Below are positions 8,624 to 18,552 of a DNA stretch of 64,000 nt, one piece after another. The notes beneath the pieces are model-generated. The model worked only from the letters and a program-made list of their open reading frames with translations, was not told the origin of the DNA and ran no database searches. How positions within the stretch are numbered: the first letter of the stretch is position 1; each line of letters starts with the position of its first letter. The position numbers were made by a program, and so were the translations under genes. The stretch spans positions 1-64,000 of the forward strand of contig JAPLNL010000114.1 in the NCBI GenBank assembly GCA_026692905.1, written 5' to 3'. The stretch is from Planctomycetota bacterium. GTDB lineage: Bacteria > Planctomycetota > Planctomycetia > Pirellulales > Pirellulaceae.

Positions 8624-8869
8624 TTACTCGCGGGGGCGAATCGCGCCCGTCAAACCGCTGTAGTCCACTCGGTCATCGTTGTGCCATAGAGGCTGCCCGA
8701 GTTCAACTCGCTTTCGAAGAACTTCGATCTTCTCTTGCGAGCCAGCTGGAGCATCTGTTGGCAGAAATTTCATGTCCACAACTGGATCGAAATCCTCGTC
8801 GTGTCCATACTTCAAAATCGCTTCAAAAACGTTCTTACAAAGATTGCTCATTAACTCAAGGCCCTCCAA
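8624..8869 (-). CDS. Small acidic protein, hypothetical
   Basis: A short protein (81 residues; 75 if it starts at 8851). It is rich in Asp, Glu and hydrophobic residues, with no signal peptide and no recognised domain. The start at 8851 (MSNLCKNVFEAI) is attractive because GGAGGG lies about 10 nt upstream of it, inside the longer version. Support for reality comes from an ordinary protein-like composition and from a clear minus-strand terminator just downstream. It stands alone between repeat-rich spaces. I do not recognise the family. Confidence 0.65.
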   Translation of the reverse strand: MEGLELMSNLCKNVFEAILKYGHDEDFDPVVDMKFLPTDAPAGSQEKIEVLRKRVELGQPLWHNDDRVDYSGLTGAIRPRE

Positions 8870-9347
8870 ATTGTGTACTCATCATGCAAGTGACGCCGAA
8901 CACCTGCCAAACTTCATTTGGGGAATAACTGCGCTGCTTCTCGAATTATCCAGGTGTCGCTGATAACCCCAGCGCGTCATACGACCGATCCACCCGCAAA
9001 AATTCACTCAAAATTCCCAATGACGAATGATTATTGGCAACGAGCCACCAAAGTCAAGAAAATTAACCGAATTACAGTCCGTATCCCCCTTGCGGTACAG
9101 CGCAAAAGTCGCAACACAGAAACACTGCTCAATGTAGGGCGCTCGCCTACGCAACCCCAACTCACATCCAGACAACCTAACCGGCAGATTGTTAATTTTG
9201 GTTGACATGGCCTTAATCCCTTCGCAATGCGAAACCTACCACCACAAAATCGGTAAACTACGCAACTGCCAACGCATCAATCTTGGTTACATCACTCAAC
9301 ATTGCTATCCCTTGCCTACCAACTATTTTTAACTTTCGGATACCCAA
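8870..9347. other. Intergenic, no gene seen
   Basis: A 478-bp space between the divergently oriented small acidic gene and the phosphoesterase gene. It should hold both promoters. I see no convincing coding frame, RNA gene or repeat in it. Confidence 0.5.
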
Positions 9348-12080
9348 ATGACTTCAGAAATTTTTTTTCGACGGATGCCACTGCGAGCCATCTTTTGCCT
9401 CATTGTCCACGCTTCGATCGCTTGTTCGCAGGAACCATCAGCATCTCTACCAAACCTCAGTGAGATCGAAACTCCAGTCACTGTCGCGACTCCAGCCGGG
9501 CACAAAATCGATCTGGCCGGTATGCGCCCGCAAGTTCTAGCCCTTTCGCCCGATGGCAGATCGCTTGTGACTTCAGGCAAGACGAACAAACTGATCGTGA
9601 TCGATCCCGAGACCCGAGTCGTGCGACAAACAGTTGACTTCCCGGCAAAGGATCAGACCAAGGAACCCGATGTCGCCTCCACGAACATCTTAAAACCAGA
9701 TGCGGGCTCACTCGCCAGCTACACAGGACTCGTTTACAGCGCCGACGGAAAACGCCTCTACATGAGCAACGTCACAGGCTCGATCAAAGTCTTCTCGGTT
9801 GCCACCGACGGTACACACACTCCCTCGTACACAATTCCACTCCCAGACGCCAAGGCCCCGCGGCGCCCCCAAGAGATTCCTAGCGGACTGGCTCTCGACG
9901 AGACCACAGGCAAACTCTTGGTGTGCGGCAATCTGTCCAACTCTCTTTTAGTGATCAACTTGGCAGACGGCAGCGTTGATCAAAAAATCCCCGTCGGTGT
10001 CGCCCCATACGATGTCGTGATTCACAACAACAAAGCCTTCGTGAGCAATTGGGGTGGCCGTATTCCCGATTCCGATAGCTTAACCGGTCCCGCTGGCAAA
10101 GGGACGACCGTCCGTGTCGATCCTATTCGCCACATCGCCAACGAAGGCTCTGTCTCGATCATCGATCTAAAGACCTGGGCAACTGAGACGACCATGGTCG
10201 GCCTCAGTCCAAGCGATCTGGCTGTTTCACCCGATGGCAAATTCGTTGTCTGTGCCAATACCAATAGCGATTCGCTGTCTATCCTCTCCAGCGAAAGTGG
10301 GAAAGTTCTCGAAACCGTATTCGTCAACGCAAAACAGTCCGATATCTACGGTGCAGCTCCGAACGCTCTCGCATTCAATGCCAAAGGAGATACTCTCTTC
10401 GTTGCGAACGGCTCCCAAAACGCGATCGCAGTCATGTCGTTTGACCCGGACGACAAAGGCGAAACGATGCTCAAAGGACTCATTCCCGTCGGTTGGTATC
10501 CGGGCGCTGTCAGTTTTGATGCCGGCCGCAATCAAGTGTGCGTTGCCAATTTAAAGGGCCTTCCCGCGAAACCTTCCAAGAAGGAAAACAGCCAAGGCTT
10601 CAACTCGCACCAACACAACGGCTCAATCAGTCTTGTCCCTGTCCCAACCGCCGAACAACTAGCTGTCCTCTCCGAGCAAGTCGCCAAAAACATGCGACGC
10701 AACGCGATTCGGGATGCAGCCCTCCCACCTCGACCAAACCAACCCGCTCGTCCCATTCCTGAACGGATCGGCGAACCGAGCACCATCGAACACGTCGTGT
10801 ATGTTATCAAAGAAAATCGCACCTACGATCAAGTCTTCGGCGATATCGCGCGAGGCAACGGCGATCCCGGCTTGTGCATCTTCGGCCGCAACATCACACC
10901 GAATCAACATCGTATGGTTGATCAGTTCGTTCTGCTCGACAACACGTATTGTTGCGGCATCTTGAGCGCCGACGGCCACAACTGGACCACCTCAGCCCTA
11001 TCGAACGCCTATCTCGAAAAGAGCTTCGCTGGCTTCCCAAGAAGTTATCCAGATGGAATGGGGGACGACGAAGCCGATGCGCTCGCCTATTCGCCCGCCG
11101 GGTTCATCTGGGACAACGCCGTTCTTCATCGTAAATCGATTCGCAACTACGGCGAATTCATGAAGCCAAAAGTTCGATTTCGCGACGCCAACACCAAAGG
11201 TAAACCCGACTACATGGCTTGCTTTCGAACTTGGAAAGGAGCCGACGAAGTGATCTTTGAAAGCGAACCCGCCATCGAAAGCATCCGCGATTACTCGCCC
11301 AAGGACTATGTCGGCTGGGCAATGGAAGTACCCGATCAAGCGCGTGCGGATTTTATTTTAAAAGAGCTCGCTGAATTTGAGAAAAAAGGCAATCTCCCTA
11401 ACTTAATCCTGATCTGCCTGCCCAACGACCACACCAGTGGCACCTCCGCCAAATTCCCAACTCCAGCATCAAGCATGGCCGATAATGACCTAGCTTTTGC
11501 ACGAATCGTCGAAGGATTAAGCCATTCGAAGTTCTGGCCCAAAATGGCCATCTTCGGAATCGAAGACGATCCGCAAGCGGGTTGGGACCATGTGAGCGGC
11601 TACCGTACGACCGCCTACTGCATCAGTCCGTACGCAAAACGGAAGCAAACAGTAAGCACACGGTACAACACGACCAGCATACTGCGAACCATGGAGCAGA
11701 TCTTGGGACTCCCTCCGATGAACCAATTCGATGCGGGGGCAACACCTATGTTTGACTGCTTCCAAGAAACTCCCGATCTGACGCCGTTTGATTCAGTTGA
11801 CGTTGAAATTCCTCTGGATCAATTGAACTCGCCAATAGCCTTTATCGTCGATCCCGTGCAACGTCACTTTGCCGAGCAATCTGCCACCATCAATTTCGCA
11901 GAAGTCGACAAGGCGCCTGAAGACTTGCTCAATCGTATTCTATGGAATGCGATGAAAGCCAATCAGCCTTACCCCGAATGGGCCATCACCGCATCGGAAG
12001 ATGGCGACGACGAAGAAGAAGATGAAGAGGATGAAGGGAAAGTCGGGAATGCATCGAGAGTCATTGCGAATGAAAAATAA
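9348..12080 (+). CDS. YVTN/YncE beta-propeller fused to phosphoesterase
   Basis: An exported 910-residue two-domain protein. A signal peptide is visible (MPLRAIFCLIVHASIACS; an alternative start at 9375 would begin there). Residues about 50-440 form a YncE-type seven-bladed propeller with recurring blocks such as LALSPDGRSL, GLALDETTGKLLV and DLAVSPDGKFVVCANT. From about 480 a phosphoesterase domain of the PF04185/alkaline-phosphatase superfamily starts (EHVVYVIKENRTYDQVFGD, later DDPQAGWDHVSGYRT). The extreme C-terminus is a striking acidic tract (DGDDEEEDEEDEG). The last codons overlap the downstream HD gene by 11 bp, so they are probably cotranslated. The substrate is unknown; phospholipid or phosphodiester cleavage is the family expectation. 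Confidence 0.92.
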   Translation: MTSEIFFRRMPLRAIFCLIVHASIACSQEPSASLPNLSEIETPVTVATPAGHKIDLAGMRPQVLALSPDGRSLVTSGKTNKLIVIDPETRVVRQTVDFPAKDQTKEPDVASTNILKPDAGSLASYTGLVYSADGKRLYMSNVTGSIKVFSVATDGTHTPSYTIPLPDAKAPRRPQEIPSGLALDETTGKLLVCGNLSNSLLVINLADGSVDQKIPVGVAPYDVVIHNNKAFVSNWGGRIPDSDSLTGPAGKGTTVRVDPIRHIANEGSVSIIDLKTWATETTMVGLSPSDLAVSPDGKFVVCANTNSDSLSILSSESGKVLETVFVNAKQSDIYGAAPNALAFNAKGDTLFVANGSQNAIAVMSFDPDDKGETMLKGLIPVGWYPGAVSFDAGRNQVCVANLKGLPAKPSKKENSQGFNSHQHNGSISLVPVPTAEQLAVLSEQVAKNMRRNAIRDAALPPRPNQPARPIPERIGEPSTIEHVVYVIKENRTYDQVFGDIARGNGDPGLCIFGRNITPNQHRMVDQFVLLDNTYCCGILSADGHNWTTSALSNAYLEKSFAGFPRSYPDGMGDDEADALAYSPAGFIWDNAVLHRKSIRNYGEFMKPKVRFRDANTKGKPDYMACFRTWKGADEVIFESEPAIESIRDYSPKDYVGWAMEVPDQARADFILKELAEFEKKGNLPNLILICLPNDHTSGTSAKFPTPASSMADNDLAFARIVEGLSHSKFWPKMAIFGIEDDPQAGWDHVSGYRTTAYCISPYAKRKQTVSTRYNTTSILRTMEQILGLPPMNQFDAGATPMFDCFQETPDLTPFDSVDVEIPLDQLNSPIAFIVDPVQRHFAEQSATINFAEVDKAPEDLLNRILWNAMKANQPYPEWAITASEDGDDEEEDEEDEGKVGNASRVIANEK

Positions 12081-13425
12081 CTGGGGGCTTCCGGAGCTAA
12101 ACGCCCCATCCTCCGTGATTCGCATTTCGCCGGACATCAACGTCCCCGTCACGGCCCGACTCAAGAAGGTTATCGATACACCGGCTTTCCGGCGTTTATC
12201 GCGCATCAGCCAACTAGGCATGGTTGCGTTCGTCTATCCGGGCGCAACCCACACGCGAATGGAGCATTCGCTTGGCGTTTACCGAAACGCGATCGATTTC
12301 CTTCAACGTCTCTCAGGGCCAGACGACTTAGGAAACGTCTTGAGCGAATACGATGCTAAGCTATTCCTTGTCTCGGCTTTGCTTCATGACATTGGGCACT
12401 GGCCTTTTTGCCATGTCCTGGAAGACCTGCATCTAAACAACATCCCACGCCATGAAATACTGGCAAGTCGCTTGATAACCCGCGGCGAACTCGCTGAAGT
12501 ACTAGATCAAGACTGGGGACTTCATCCACTAGACGTATCGAATCTTCTTTCGCCTACACCAACCCCGACATCAACATCAACACTGTCGCCGAACAACGTG
12601 GAAAACCAGTCGAGTGAAAAGATGCAACTGGCGTTGCTCCAATCCATGCTGAGCGGCCCCATCGACATCGACAAACTTGACTATTTAGAGCGAGATTCCG
12701 TCCACGCTGGCGTTCCATACGGTCGCAACTTTGATCGAAATCGTTTGGTTAGTTCGCTTTGCATCGATTCGGCTCGAAATCGATTGGCGATTACGGACAA
12801 GGGTCGAACGGCCGCCGAGATGATGGTTTTCGCTCGGTATGTAATGTTTAGCGAGGTCTACTGGCACCATGCCGTTCGCAGCGCCACAGCTATGCTTCAA
12901 CGCGCGGTTTACGAAATGAGAGACGACCAAACGGTGACTCAATTGTGGATCGATATGGTGGAACCTGAGATGATCGATTCACTGATGCATGCTTGTGCGA
13001 ATCGAGATTGGAGTCCTTGCATCGAGGGGCTCTTTGGTCGACAGCGCGAACTCTACAAACGCGTTGCTCAATTCGATTTCGTCAACAACCCGGAACAGCA
13101 TAGAGCAATTGCGAGAAGACCTTATCCGGAGATCGTCGAACTGTCCTCCCAACTCGCTTCGAAAATCCAAGCAAAAACGGGACTAAAAGTAGATCCGCAC
13201 GAAGTTCTCATTGATGCCCCGCCGGTGAAATTAGAAGTGCAGTTCCAACTGGATGTGCGTCAACGCGATGGCAGTTATCGAACGCTCGGCGAATTGTCAC
13301 CGGTGGTCCACGCACTTGCCACCAAACAATTCGACGACATGGTCAAACGAGTCCGAGTATTCGTTCACCCAAGACTGCGAGACCAAGTGGAGTGTCTCGA
13401 CTTTGCAGAATGGGTGCTGGAGTAA
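12070..13425 (+). CDS. HD-domain phosphohydrolase
   Basis: A cytoplasmic HD-superfamily phosphohydrolase related to dNTPases (COG1078 type), about 451 residues. The metal-binding signature is present: H in THTRMEHSLGVYRN, the HD pair in LLHDIGHWPF, and a later D in GPIDIDKLDYLERD. The expected activity is hydrolysis of a phosphate ester, possibly of a nucleotide; the substrate is not readable. The start at 12070 overlaps the upstream gene's stop by 11 bp. In-frame starts at 12049 and 12001 exist, but they translate the acidic tail of the upstream gene in another frame and give an unlikely Lys-rich leader. Confidence 0.9.
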   Translation: MKNNWGLPELNAPSSVIRISPDINVPVTARLKKVIDTPAFRRLSRISQLGMVAFVYPGATHTRMEHSLGVYRNAIDFLQRLSGPDDLGNVLSEYDAKLFLVSALLHDIGHWPFCHVLEDLHLNNIPRHEILASRLITRGELAEVLDQDWGLHPLDVSNLLSPTPTPTSTSTLSPNNVENQSSEKMQLALLQSMLSGPIDIDKLDYLERDSVHAGVPYGRNFDRNRLVSSLCIDSARNRLAITDKGRTAAEMMVFARYVMFSEVYWHHAVRSATAMLQRAVYEMRDDQTVTQLWIDMVEPEMIDSLMHACANRDWSPCIEGLFGRQRELYKRVAQFDFVNNPEQHRAIARRPYPEIVELSSQLASKIQAKTGLKVDPHEVLIDAPPVKLEVQFQLDVRQRDGSYRTLGELSPVVHALATKQFDDMVKRVRVFVHPRLRDQVECLDFAEWVLE

Positions 13426-13439
13426 GGCGAGCCTTAGTG

Positions 13440-13577
13440 GTAGCACGCCAAGCACGTTGCAAACGTTGTGCACAAGGCCCAAGTTCGCTGAGCCCGAGGG
13501 CCCACTACGGGCTGGCTTGTTTCGCGACCGCGACGGGCGGGCTTGCCCCGCCTCGTCGCAAATGCTTGGCGTGCTAC
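13440..13577. repeat. 138-bp element with 15-bp terminal inverted repeats (family G)
   Basis: GTAGCACGCCAAGCA (13440-13454) is the exact inverse complement of TGCTTGGCGTGCTAC (13563-13577). The interior holds further small palindromes (AGCCCG...CGGGCT and GGCGGGCTTGCCCCGCC). It fills the space between the converging HD gene and the permease gene. It has the structure of a small non-autonomous element or a large terminator-like fold. Confidence 0.75.
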
Positions 13578-13628
13578 TTCGTAAGAAAGTCAATAACCTG
13601 AAGCCGCCTTAAGACGGTACACCAACAA

Positions 13629-15071
13629 TTAGCCCCGTAGTGACTCGAGTGGCTTGAATCGCATGGCTGACATGGCTGGGATGAGACCACCAACAAAGCC
13701 CATGAGCATGCTGAGGGTCAAGCCTATTCCTAACACTCCCCAATCAACCACAACTCGGAACACGACCGCTTTGCCTCCAGGCCCTGCCCCGCCCCCAATG
13801 ATGCTGGTCGCTTGAAGACCGTTGCACATGTAGCCTAACACGCAGCCGATAAGCCCTCCGAGCAATGCAATCAATAAAGACTCGGTCAAGAAACTGACCA
13901 AAATTCGCCAGCGGCTAAAACCCAATAGACGCAACATGCCGATGTCCTTTACTCTCTGGCTAATCGCCGCAAACATGGTGTTCATAACTCCCATGACCCC
14001 TCCAAAGCCCATCACCGTTGCGACCAAAATTGTCCCCACCAACAACTGAATGCTGGTCTGGCTTTGCGACTTGTAGTAGTTTGTTTCGGTGAACGCGTTG
14101 ACCTGCGATTTTTCATATTTGAAGTCCTTGTCCTTGCCCATAAAAAAATCCTCAAGCTTCTGCGCTTGCTCGGGCCCGGTTGCTCGCAAAACCAGCGTGG
14201 TAAAATTGGTTTTACCGAGCAATGGCCCAATCACGCTTTGCTTGGCCCAAACCTCGGAGTCAAATGTGGTCCCCTCTGTTTTCATGATGCCCGTTACAAC
14301 CAGCTCTCGCGTATCCAACGGTATGGTGTCTCCAACCTCTAGTTGGTCCTTGTTGCGTGCCTTTTCCTTGACAGCCTTAGCGCGATCCCCCGCAAGCTGC
14401 CTGGCGATCCCCTGACCTAGAACCACCTCGACCAAGGGTGCTTTGTTCGGGTCTGCGCTGGGGCGAACTCCTGCTTCGGAAAACCATTCGCCCCCTGAGA
14501 TCAAACCGAATTCATGCACCTCAGCGGACGCTACCGGATCGAAAAGCCCTCGCACTTGCAGCAGTCTGCGGGTCGGGCTGCCGGGCACTGGCTCTGCAAT
14601 CGGCAAACTCAAAACCAAATAGGATTCTCGACTGCACAGCGGCTCGTCATTCTGGCGTTTCACGCCGTCCTGCTGGGCGATATCCCCCATGTTTTCGAAT
14701 GCTAAATTGCTGATCCCTTCGTCCGTCGAGCCTTGCGACAGAACAATAACATTGGAAGGATTACCCGTGGCTTGGGCAAGACGCTTCAGCCCGTTGATGA
14801 ATCCCATCAGGCCTGTCAACACTGCGGTCACCAGGATAAACGCCATCGCAGTCAGCAATGTGGTACGGTATCGGACCTTGAGGTTTCGAATGTTGTAATT
14901 GATCGGAATCTTGGCGACGTACACGATGAGCATCATCAAGCCAAACAAACCAAAACAAACCGGGATAAGCCTCCAAGCGTTCTCCAAGCTAAAAAAGTAA
15001 AAGAAGAACGGTGAAACAAACGAAATAAAGTTCGTAAGCGTCTCTAAAACAATACTTTTTTTGTCGCCCAT
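13629..15071 (-). CDS. FtsX/MacB-type ABC permease with two extra N-terminal helices
   Basis: A 480-residue ABC transporter permease. Two extra hydrophobic helices (about 11-28 and 35-53) precede the standard layout of one TM helix (TLLTAMAFILVTAVLTGLMG), a large periplasmic MacB-type domain and three C-terminal FtsX helices. The extra pair is unusual for this family. It is the last gene of a four-gene minus-strand operon, starting 3 bp after the stop of the second permease. It probably works as a heterodimer with that permease, powered by the ATPase encoded further upstream in the operon. Confidence 0.92.
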   Translation of the reverse strand: MGDKKSIVLETLTNFISFVSPFFFYFFSLENAWRLIPVCFGLFGLMMLIVYVAKIPINYNIRNLKVRYRTTLLTAMAFILVTAVLTGLMGFINGLKRLAQATGNPSNVIVLSQGSTDEGISNLAFENMGDIAQQDGVKRQNDEPLCSRESYLVLSLPIAEPVPGSPTRRLLQVRGLFDPVASAEVHEFGLISGGEWFSEAGVRPSADPNKAPLVEVVLGQGIARQLAGDRAKAVKEKARNKDQLEVGDTIPLDTRELVVTGIMKTEGTTFDSEVWAKQSVIGPLLGKTNFTTLVLRATGPEQAQKLEDFFMGKDKDFKYEKSQVNAFTETNYYKSQSQTSIQLLVGTILVATVMGFGGVMGVMNTMFAAISQRVKDIGMLRLLGFSRWRILVSFLTESLLIALLGGLIGCVLGYMCNGLQATSIIGGGAGPGGKAVVFRVVVDWGVLGIGLTLSMLMGFVGGLIPAMSAMRFKPLESLRG

Positions 15072-15074
15072 TCG

Positions 15075-16319
15075 TTACGCCACCTTAGAAAATACGTCGA
15101 CAACTTTAATCGAACGGGTTGAAAGCGCTGGCAAGATACTGCCCGCAAACGAAGTGATAAATCCGATTGCAGCCCCCCACCAAAGCGCTCCGTCCAGAAC
15201 GGGGAAACTAGAGAAAAATGCGATCTGAAACGGGATACCACCGATGACACGGTTGACAAAATAGTAGGTTCCAATCGAACTGATCGCACCCGCCACCACG
15301 CCTAGCAGTATGGCTTCACCAAGGACCAACAAAATGATCTGGTTGGGCTGGAAACCAATCACCTTGAGGACCGCCATCTCCTTGCGTCGCTCACGCACGC
15401 TGATGCTAATCGCATTGGAAATCACAACGGTCAATGTAATGATGATGGCAGGAGCAAGCAAATACCGAAGAATCATCAATAGATCCTTGTACGCGGCCAA
15501 GAAGTTGGAAACCCCAGAAGAAGCGGTCTCGATTTTCACTGGAGGGGCGGCGAACATAGGTGAACTATCGATTTGGTTACTCATTTTGGAAAACGCGTCT
15601 TTGGTCGGCACTTTGACCCATACCAAATTCAACGTCTTCTCAGCTAGCGGGTGAGGCCTGCCTTTGGCGGCCTTGAACGCATCGAGCGATGCATTGAGGT
15701 AGTCGCGGTTGATGCACGTGTTGTTGTCGTATCGGCCCGGTGGGAACGTGCCAACGATTTCACATTCCAACTCGATATCGCGATAGTTGATGCCAAAGAC
15801 CTTGATCTTGTCACCAACTTTCTTTTCGATAGCAGCGAGTCTCTTTTGCCCAACAATAATCCCCTGCCGGTTGCCTTCCATTGCCTTGATCGCCGTATCC
15901 AACGTCGCTCGTGGGCCAGGTTGAAGCGAATCGAGCTCGTCCATCATGGTCAGTAGCTTCTTTGGTTCCATGCAGAAGGCAAAGATAAACGTGCTGAAGC
16001 CTATATTCGTTTTGTCAACGCTCCCAATAAAAAACTGCCACGTCATCGAGTCCATAGGCTTGACATCCGACTCTTCGCGAGCAGCCCCATCCTCTAATGT
16101 CGCTGCATACGAAAAAGGAAGCTGACTCGGGATACTCCATTTCTCAGTGACAATACCCTTGAAATTGGCAGCTTTTTCGGACGTCGCCATATCCAAAAAA
16201 CCAAGAATCGACCAAATCAAGGTGATGACGAAGACGAGCACCATGATCCCAGCGCTGGTCAAAAGCGATCGCACCATGTTGCGACGTAAGTTCTTAAAAA
16301 TCAACATCAAGAATTTCAT
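15075..16319 (-). CDS. FtsX/MacB-type ABC transporter permease
   Basis: A 414-residue permease with an N-terminal TM helix (SAGIMVLVFVITLIWSILGF), a periplasmic MacB-like core domain (about 45-280) and three C-terminal helices of FtsX type. It contains VVISNAISISVRERRKEMAVLKVIGF, the coupling-helix region typical of LolC/E and MacB permeases. It lies 10 bp downstream of the ATPase gene and 3 bp upstream of the second permease gene. The set resembles DevBCA/MacAB-type exporters. The substrate, perhaps a lipid, peptide or small molecule, cannot be read from the sequence. Confidence 0.92.
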   Translation of the reverse strand: MKFLMLIFKNLRRNMVRSLLTSAGIMVLVFVITLIWSILGFLDMATSEKAANFKGIVTEKWSIPSQLPFSYAATLEDGAAREESDVKPMDSMTWQFFIGSVDKTNIGFSTFIFAFCMEPKKLLTMMDELDSLQPGPRATLDTAIKAMEGNRQGIIVGQKRLAAIEKKVGDKIKVFGINYRDIELECEIVGTFPPGRYDNNTCINRDYLNASLDAFKAAKGRPHPLAEKTLNLVWVKVPTKDAFSKMSNQIDSSPMFAAPPVKIETASSGVSNFLAAYKDLLMILRYLLAPAIIITLTVVISNAISISVRERRKEMAVLKVIGFQPNQIILLVLGEAILLGVVAGAISSIGTYYFVNRVIGGIPFQIAFFSSFPVLDGALWWGAAIGFITSFAGSILPALSTRSIKVVDVFSKVA

Positions 16320-16329
16320 GATTGGTATC

Positions 16330-17082
16330 CTAACCCGCTTCGTAAAGGGATTCGTCTGGCTGGTCGACGAGTCGCCCTTTGTCCAAATGCTGAATGCGAT
16401 CGGCGCGACGAGCGGCCCGAAGATCGTGCGTCACCATCAAGATCGTCTTGTTCAAGGAACGCTGAAGAGTACCGAGAAGATCCAAGATCTCATGCGCCGA
16501 CTTGGCATCCAAATCCCCAGTGGGTTCGTCGGCCACGATCAAGGTCGGATCGGTGACAATCGCGCGGGCAATGCCAACCCGTTGTTGCTGCCCGCCAGAA
16601 AGCTGACTGGGCAAATGCGAGTTGCGATCCTCAAGCCCAACCAATTCCAATGCGGTCATGGCTTGCTCACGTCGCTTCTTGGCACTCAACGGCAAGAGCA
16701 ACAAAGGCAACTCGACATTTTCGTATGCCGAAAGGACCGGCAGCAGATGGTAAAACTGGAAGACGAAACCGACATGCTCATTCCGCCATCGAGCCAATTG
16801 CGATTCGTTCATCGTCGATACACAACGATCACCCACCCAAATTTCCCCTTCGCTTGGCGTGTCCAACCCCGCGATGAGATTGAGAAGCGTTGTCTTACCC
16901 GAACCGCTCGGTCCCATTAAGGCCAGGAACTGACCTTCAGGCACATTGAGGTCCAAGTCGTTGAGCACATTGACTCGCTCGGATCCTCGCTTGAAATATC
17001 TAGAAACGTGCGAAACTCGAACAATGGGTTTTTCGGTCACTCGTGATGTACCTTGGATTTGAAATGAGGATTTGTTGGCCAA
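16330..17082 (-). CDS. LolD/MacB-like ABC transporter ATPase
   Basis: A 250-residue nucleotide-binding subunit with all motifs present: Walker [10 protein letters not shown] (57-65), Q-loop VFQF (about 107-110), signature LSGGQ (161-165), Walker B LIVADEP (181-187) and the H-loop MVTHD. It hydrolyses ATP to drive the two adjacent FtsX-type permeases. It sits between the HlyD adaptor gene (31 bp upstream) and the first permease gene (10 bp downstream) in one operon. Confidence 0.95.
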   Translation of the reverse strand: MANKSSFQIQGTSRVTEKPIVRVSHVSRYFKRGSERVNVLNDLDLNVPEGQFLALMGPSGSGKTTLLNLIAGLDTPSEGEIWVGDRCVSTMNESQLARWRNEHVGFVFQFYHLLPVLSAYENVELPLLLLPLSAKKRREQAMTALELVGLEDRNSHLPSQLSGGQQQRVGIARAIVTDPTLIVADEPTGDLDAKSAHEILDLLGTLQRSLNKTILMVTHDLRAARRADRIQHLDKGRLVDQPDESLYEAG

Positions 17083-17113
17083 CCCTCAAGCAGGTCAACC
17101 AAGAGAAGTCGAA

Positions 17114-18385
17114 CTACGGCGCCTGAACGCTAAAAAAGGTTACGATAGCACTCATCTCAGGCTTGAGATACATTCCTTGCTCTTCGTCTGGGACCTTTAC
17201 CGCGACTCGTACGGGAATAGCCCCCTTGGCCCGATCCGCAATCGGCATCAATCGTGAAACAGTCCCTTTGTAAACCCGTTTCGGAAACGCTTCCGATCGG
17301 ACTTCGCAAGGTTGGTTCACGAAGATCTTGGACACATCCCGTTCCTGGATATTCAAATCGATCTCCAGGTCGGAAAGATCAGCGATATCGCAAACGCTGG
17401 TCGATCCGCTGAATGCGACGGGGTTGACCAAGTTACCTTGCTCTGCATTCTTTTTCAAAATCGTGCCCGAGATAGGAGCACGGAGGGTGCAATTATCCAA
17501 ACGCCACATCGACTTGGCCAAGTTCGCTTCGGATTGAATCACAGCTGCCTCTGCCATGGCGATGCGCTCCTTCCGCGGTCCCTCTTTCATCATGTCGAGC
17601 GACTGTCGAAGCTTGTCAACTCGTTTTCGCATACTGTAAAAGCTACTTTGTGCTTGCTCAAATTCCGTCATCGAAACGGAGTTGGTCTTGAGAGCTTCTT
17701 TAAGCCGTTTGAATTGCGATTCCAATTGTGAAACGACTTCTTCCTGTTCTTGCAAATCTGCCGTTGCGCCAGCGATTTCCTGAGGGCGAGCACCTGTTCG
17801 CAATTCAGCCAATTCTGCTTTGTTACGCATCAAGGTACCGCGAGTCTGATCTGCGTCGGCTTCGTATTCCGTCCGTTCTACTTCGGCCAATACCTCTCCT
17901 TTCACAACACGACGCCCCTCCTCGATATTGAGGCTTATGATGCGACCGCTGACCTGTGGACTGACCAAAACCTGATGCTTGGCGATCACATAGCCACGAG
18001 ATTCGAGCGCGATCGGATTGGACGAAGTGGGCTTTTCAGAACCGGCCACAGCAGACGGAACCACGGCTTCCGATTTAGCGACTCCCTTTTCTTGTTTTGG
18101 CGGCGGTGCCGTCGCGGCGGGACTAGGATTTGCCCCTGTTGACTCGGCGACCGGTCTGACGATCCCAAGCAAAGACATCAATCGATCATCTCGGTATGCC
18201 AACCAAGCACACACTCCGGCTAAGAGCAATGCCAGAACCCACGGAAGGGGACGGCTCGCAGGTTGGCTGTCCATACGGTCCGACTTTGCAATTTTCAAGG
18301 ATCGAACTCGGTCATCCAACGATGAATTGTTTTGAGAACTCAAAGAAATTCTAATCCTCAGGCAAGGTACACCAGACGAAAACAT
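17114..18385 (-). CDS. HlyD-family periplasmic adaptor (membrane fusion protein)
   Basis: The adaptor subunit of the ABC export system, up to 423 residues. Layout: a cytoplasmic N-terminus with DDRVRSLKI, a TM anchor (LPWVLALLLAGVCAWLAY), a Pro/Ala/Lys-rich stretch, the first lipoyl half (GRIISLNIEEGRRVVKGEVLAEV), a long coiled-coil hairpin (about 190-300), the second lipoyl half (TLRAPISGTILKKNAEQGNLV) and a beta-barrel. The start is uncertain: the ATG at 18385 has no Shine-Dalgarno, a TTG near 18342 and an ATG at 18274 are in frame, and the latter would drop the DDRVRSLKI segment. It is the first gene of the operon. Confidence 0.9.
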   Translation of the reverse strand: MFSSGVPCLRIRISLSSQNNSSLDDRVRSLKIAKSDRMDSQPASRPLPWVLALLLAGVCAWLAYRDDRLMSLLGIVRPVAESTGANPSPAATAPPPKQEKGVAKSEAVVPSAVAGSEKPTSSNPIALESRGYVIAKHQVLVSPQVSGRIISLNIEEGRRVVKGEVLAEVERTEYEADADQTRGTLMRNKAELAELRTGARPQEIAGATADLQEQEEVVSQLESQFKRLKEALKTNSVSMTEFEQAQSSFYSMRKRVDKLRQSLDMMKEGPRKERIAMAEAAVIQSEANLAKSMWRLDNCTLRAPISGTILKKNAEQGNLVNPVAFSGSTSVCDIADLSDLEIDLNIQERDVSKIFVNQPCEVRSEAFPKRVYKGTVSRLMPIADRAKGAIPVRVAVKVPDEEQGMYLKPEMSAIVTFFSVQAP

Positions 18386-18552
18386 CGTCTATTGTAGTGC
18401 AACACTCGCTGCGGTGATATACGCCTGAGTTAGCGAATTGGCTCCGTAGAAATCTGGTTTTATCCGCTAACCGCAGGCTTTCTCGCACCGGTCTGGGAAG
18501 ACGATGTCACAATGGGCAATAGGCAGTCTCAATTTGATGAGAAAACATGCTT

